From positions 1 to 8,448 of the forward strand of contig WFWF01000170.1 of the NCBI GenBank assembly GCA_015491275.1: 8,448 bases of DNA, read 5' to 3'. The notes beneath the pieces are model-generated. The model made no database searches, was not told the DNA's origin, and saw only the letters and a list, made by a program, of their open reading frames with translations. This document shows positions 5,778 through 8,448 of the stretch, piece by piece. The translations under genes and the position numbers were made by a program. The stretch's first letter is position 1; each line of letters begins with the position of its first letter. The stretch is from Aquificales bacterium. Lineage in GTDB: Bacteria > Aquificota > Aquificia > Aquificales > Aquificaceae.

Positions 5778-6015
5778 ACAACCTGTATATTATTCTTCCC
5801 CTCGTTAAATCGTAAGGGGAAAGCTCCACCTTAACCTTATCTCCGGGCAGTATCCTTATAAAATGTATCCTCATTTTACCAGAGACATGAGCCAGGATTT
5901 CATGTCCACCCTCTATCTGAACCCTGAACATGGCATTGGGTAAAGCTTCAACCACCGTTCCTTCTACAACTATACCCTTTTCCTTTGACTGTTCCTGCTT
6001 TTTCTTCTTACCCAT
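5776..6015 (-). CDS. infA: Translation initiation factor IF-1 with short N-terminal extension
   Basis: IF-1 binds the 30S A site during initiation and assists IF-2 and IF-3. The OB-fold is complete: VEGTVVEALPNAMFRVQIEGGHEILAHVSGKMRIHFIRILPGDKVKVELSPYDLTRGRIIYRL, about residues 17-79. The protein has 79 residues where about 72 is usual. The difference is a Lys/Gln/Glu-rich N-terminal extension of roughly 8 residues (MGKKKKQEQSKEKG before the core). No internal ATG, GTG or TTG in frame could restore the ordinary length. The chosen ATG has GGAG (6023-6026) at 7 nt and lies 1 nt after the map stop, so the extension is probably real. The gene sits in the usual map-infA-rpmJ order. Confidence 0.96.
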   Translation of the reverse strand: MGKKKKQEQSKEKGIVVEGTVVEALPNAMFRVQIEGGHEILAHVSGKMRIHFIRILPGDKVKVELSPYDLTRGRIIYRL

Positions 6016-6016
6016 C

Positions 6017-6790
6017 TTAGATCTCCGTCAATACCATGGGACCCTTTTTGGTAACAGCAACCGTATGTTCAAAATGGGCGGACTTACTTCCGTCCGCGGT
6101 AACAACCGTCCACCCGTCGGGTGCGTTTGTAGTGTCCTCAGTACCCAAAGCAAACATGGGTTCAATAGCTATAACGAGTCCTTGCCTCAGCTTTAAATTC
6201 GTCTTTCCCATATCTTTCCTGTTGTTAGGTACAAAAGGTTCCTGATGAACCTTTTTACCTATACCGTGACCCCCGTAACTCCTTACAGGGAATACGCCGT
6301 ACTCATCCGCTGTAGAATGTATTGCCTCAACAATATCACTCATCCACTTACCAGCCATACACTGTTCCACAGCTCTATTCAAAGCCTCCTTGGTAGCCTT
6401 CATCAACTTTTCTTCTTCCTTACCAATTTTACCTACAGGAACAGTTATAGCCGCATCTCCGGCGTAACCATCTATTATAACACCAAAATCCAAACTTACC
6501 AAATCCCCTTCTTTAAATGGTACATCCTTCTTTGGCAGTCCGTGAACAACCTCATCGTTAACAGAAACGCACAATGCTGCAGGAAAACTTTTCTTACTGA
6601 AAGGGGGTTTATAATTTAAAAAGGCGGGCTTTCCGCCTCTTTTCTTAACCTCCTCCCTTGCTATCATGTCAAGGTCATGCCCAGTTGCACCCGGTTTAAC
6701 ATGTTCCGCAACAGCCATAAGCACCTCCACAACTATCATGCATGCCCTTCTTATCTTTTCTATCTCTTTGAAGGAATACAACTCAACCAT
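6017..6790 (-). CDS. map: Type I methionine aminopeptidase
   Basis: This metalloenzyme removes the initiator methionine from nascent proteins. The 257-residue protein has all expected active-site residues: His83 (VVHGLP), metal ligands Asp101 (LDFG), Asp112 (AGDAA), His175 (GGHGIG), Glu210 (IEPMF) and Glu241 (FEHT). It lacks an N-terminal zinc-finger extension, so it is the bacterial type Ia form. The ATG at 6790 overlaps the adk 3' end by 8 nt and gives the normal N-terminus (VELYSFKEIEKIRRA). The nearest strong AGGAGG (6813-6818) lies 22 nt upstream, inside adk and too far for this ATG, so initiation probably relies on coupling with adk. An in-frame CTG at 6800-6802 would be 10 nt from that site but would add only four residues; ATG is preferred. 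Confidence 0.97.
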   Translation of the reverse strand: MVELYSFKEIEKIRRACMIVVEVLMAVAEHVKPGATGHDLDMIAREEVKKRGGKPAFLNYKPPFSKKSFPAALCVSVNDEVVHGLPKKDVPFKEGDLVSLDFGVIIDGYAGDAAITVPVGKIGKEEEKLMKATKEALNRAVEQCMAGKWMSDIVEAIHSTADEYGVFPVRSYGGHGIGKKVHQEPFVPNNRKDMGKTNLKLRQGLVIAIEPMFALGTEDTTNAPDGWTVVTADGSKSAHFEHTVAVTKKGPMVLTEI

Positions 6791-7418
6791 TTCCCAGAAC
6801 AGAAGATATCTCCCTCCTTACCTCTTCAACAGACTTTGTACCATCAACAATCCTCAATATACCCTTCTCTTTGTAATAATTTATAAGGGGTTCCGTCTGT
6901 TTTCTATAAACTTCAAGCCTCCTTCTTACAACCTCTTCCCGGTCGTCATTCCTTTGTACTAGCTTTGTACCGCACCTGTCACAGATTTCGTCATTGCTGG
7001 GCGGATTGTATTTCATGTGATAAACAGCTCCGCAAGAAGGACAGCTTCTCCTACCGCTCAGCCTTTCAACAATCACATTATCATCCACATCAAAAAAGAT
7101 AACAGCATCAATCTTAATACCCTCTTCCTTTAACATCCTCTCAAGGGCTTCCGCTTGCGGTAGTGTGCGTGGAAATCCGTCAAGGATAAAGTTATCCTTC
7201 GGCAGGACTTCCCTTATTAAACCGACCATTACATCATCAGGTACAAGCTCACCCCTGTCCATGTACTCCTTCGCCTTCATACCTAAGGGTGTACCTTTCT
7301 TAACAGCCTCCCTTAATATATCCCCTGTTGATATATGCTTTAATCCGTATTCCTCAACAAGAATCTTAGCCTGCGTCCCTTTACCCGCACCAGGAGGACC
7401 CATGAGGATTATATTCAT
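6783..7418 (-). CDS. adk: Adenylate kinase, long zinc-binding form
   Basis: Adenylate kinase interconverts ATP + AMP and 2 ADP. The 211-residue protein has the P-loop GPPGAGKGT (7-15), the AMP-site TGDILR (31-36) and DGFPRT (80-85), and the long LID domain (about 120-158). The LID carries a structural zinc site of four cysteines: Cys126, Cys129, Cys146 and Cys149 (CPSC, CDRC). Arg123 and Arg124 (SGRRSC) and RRRLEVYRKQTEPL (165-178) are also typical. The four-Cys LID is common in Gram-positives and thermophiles and absent in the E. coli form. The gene follows secY, as in many bacteria. The ATG overlaps the secY stop (ATGA, 4 nt) and has AGGAGG 5 nt upstream. Confidence 0.98.
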   Translation of the reverse strand: MNIILMGPPGAGKGTQAKILVEEYGLKHISTGDILREAVKKGTPLGMKAKEYMDRGELVPDDVMVGLIREVLPKDNFILDGFPRTLPQAEALERMLKEEGIKIDAVIFFDVDDNVIVERLSGRRSCPSCGAVYHMKYNPPSNDEICDRCGTKLVQRNDDREEVVRRRLEVYRKQTEPLINYYKEKGILRIVDGTKSVEEVRREISSVLGNG

Positions 7419-8448
7419 CTTCTCCTCCTTATGGTGTAACCCTTGTACTTCATTGTGGTCATCTGAGCCTCAAGTTGTCTTAGGGTATCAAGGGCTACAC
7501 CAACAACTATAAGGGCTGTGGTACCGCCGAAATACAGGGGTACTCTTAGCCATATACTTATGAAAAGGGGTATTATTGCAACCACACAAAGGAATATGGC
7601 TCCTACAAAAACAAGCCTGTTTATAACATTCTCAAGGAATTTTTGTGTATCCTGACCCGGTCTTACACCGGGTATAAACCCTCCCGCCTTTCTCAGATTA
7701 TCAGCCACATCAACGGGGTTTATTATGACCGCAGTATAGAAATATGTAAAGAAGATAATAAACACAACATACATAAAGTTGTAAAGAAGGGATGTGGGAT
7801 TGAAGGAATCACTTATAACCTGGGCAATTGGATTTTCAATAAAGGCAAGAATACTTGAAGGGATCAGAAGTAAAGCTTGAGCAAATATTATAGGGATAAC
7901 CCCCGCAGGATTTATCTTAATGGGCAGGTAAGTTGAACCCCCTGTAAACTCCTGCCTTCCCACCTGTCTCCTCGGATATTGAATGGGTATCCTCCTCTCC
8001 GCTTCCTGAATGTAAACTATCCCGACAATAACAACAACAATGGTAATTAGAGTGCCTACTATATCAAAAGGTGTAAGTTCACCCTGCCTGAACATCTCCG
8101 TGACCTGAACGGCGGTATTGGGAAATTGGGCTACTATACCCGCAAATATCAGCAATGACATACCATTGCCTATACCTTTTTCGGATATCCTCTCCCCTAT
8201 CCAGACGAGGAACATTGTGCCCGCAACAAGTGTGGTGACCGCGATAAAAATAAACCCCAACCCTCTGTTGGGAACAACAGGAATACCCGCAGGAGACACC
8301 TGATTTTGTAACCATAGGGAAATTCCGAAGGATTGAACAAATGCAACGAAAACGGTCAGGTACCTTGTGTATTGATTTATTTTGTATCTGCCGTAGTCTC
8401 CTTCTTCCTTGGCAAGTCTTTGGAGTTCGGGTACCGCAACTGTAAGAA
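7415..8448 (-). CDS. secY: Preprotein translocase subunit SecY (5' end missing)
   Basis: SecY is the channel of the SecYEG translocon in the inner membrane. The frame is open to the window edge (first whole codon 8446-8444) and gives 343 residues of the usual 420-440, so roughly the first 85-90 residues, with TM1 and the plug, lie outside. The visible part begins at the end of TM2 with LTVAVPELQRLAKEEGDYGRYKINQYTRYLTV. It includes TM3 to TM10, GERISEKGIGNG (84-95), YLPIKINPAGVIPIIFA (173-189), the cytosolic loop GVRPG (260-264) whose arginine is important for SecA and ribosome contact, and YFGGT-ALIVVGVALDT near the end. An internal GTG valine codon at 8297-8299 (before SPAGIPVVP) is not a start: SecY homology continues upstream of it. 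Confidence 0.98.
   Translation of the reverse strand, partial: LTVAVPELQRLAKEEGDYGRYKINQYTRYLTVFVAFVQSFGISLWLQNQVSPAGIPVVPNRGLGFIFIAVTTLVAGTMFLVWIGERISEKGIGNGMSLLIFAGIVAQFPNTAVQVTEMFRQGELTPFDIVGTLITIVVVIVGIVYIQEAERRIPIQYPRRQVGRQEFTGGSTYLPIKINPAGVIPIIFAQALLLIPSSILAFIENPIAQVISDSFNPTSLLYNFMYVVFIIFFTYFYTAVIINPVDVADNLRKAGGFIPGVRPGQDTQKFLENVINRLVFVGAIFLCVVAIIPLFISIWLRVPLYFGGTTALIVVGVALDTLRQLEAQMTTMKYKGYTIRRRR
7424..7429 (-). promoter_or_regulatory. Ribosome binding site of adk inside the last codons of secY
   Basis: ATAAGGAGGAGAAG precedes the adk ATG. AGGAGG is formed by the first two of the four terminal arginine codons of SecY (AGG AGG AGA AGA TGA), with 5 nt spacing. The adk start ATG overlaps the secY stop, so termination and initiation occur within one ribosome footprint. 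Confidence 0.85.

Noticed and set aside
6245..6619. Plus-strand open frame of 124 codons opposite map.
   Set aside because: It is fully antisense to a well-supported methionine aminopeptidase, with low-complexity, non-protein-like composition.
8297..8299. GTG as a start codon for a 294-residue protein on the minus strand.
   Set aside because: The frame continues upstream with clear SecY sequence (KINQYTRYLTVFVAFVQSFG), so this is an internal valine codon.
1..8448. Search for CRISPR repeats, inverted terminal repeats, tRNA-like structures, phage or defence genes.
   Set aside because: Nothing of the kind was seen. Every stretch is accounted for by conserved housekeeping genes, with no gap longer than 14 nt.

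Overview
The window is one dense, core-gene transcription unit on the minus strand, read here from high to low coordinates. It holds the end of the spc ribosomal region, the alpha operon, and a four-gene tail of non-ribosomal genes. The order is secY (5' end cut off), adk, map, infA, rpmJ, rpsM, rpsK, rpsD, rpoA, rplQ, yggT, pgsA, recJ, and a small membrane metal-binding-type protein. A 24-codon 3' fragment of a plus-strand gene enters at the left edge and ends convergently, overlapping the last minus-strand gene by 7 nt.

The organism is a bacterium: it has bacterial-type S4, S11, S13, L17 and L36, IF-1 and the RNA polymerase alpha subunit. Arginine is mostly AGA/AGG and isoleucine is often ATA. 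The proteins are rich in Lys, Glu, Arg, Ile and Val, the coding strand is purine-rich, and intergenic DNA is almost absent. Together these suggest a thermophile with a compact genome, and the protein flavour fits Aquificota. That placement is an inference from composition and recall, not a database result.

Region by region: 8448-7415 is SecY, the translocon channel. 7418-6017 holds adenylate kinase and methionine aminopeptidase. 6015-5652 holds IF-1 and the small zinc-ribbon protein L36. 5639-2929 is the S13-S11-S4-alpha-L17 block, in the same order as the E. coli alpha operon. 2929-69 is the tail: YggT-family membrane protein, phosphatidylglycerophosphate synthase (PgsA), RecJ exonuclease and a small multi-pass membrane protein with conserved His/Asp. 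The largest gap between genes is 14 nt, and all gaps together amount to about 59 nt. There is no room for a separate promoter, leader RNA or intrinsic terminator between genes, so co-transcription and translational coupling are likely throughout.

The most distinctive local feature is how the ribosome binding sites are packed. At several junctions the Shine-Dalgarno sequence AGGAGG is made from AGG AGG arginine codons at the 3' end of the upstream gene (secY, rpsM, rpsK, rpoA). At two more it overlaps the upstream stop codon (infA, rpmJ). I found no mobile element, CRISPR array, RNA gene, defence system or evidence of a previously undescribed system. This is an ordinary, well-conserved region whose interest lies in its architecture.
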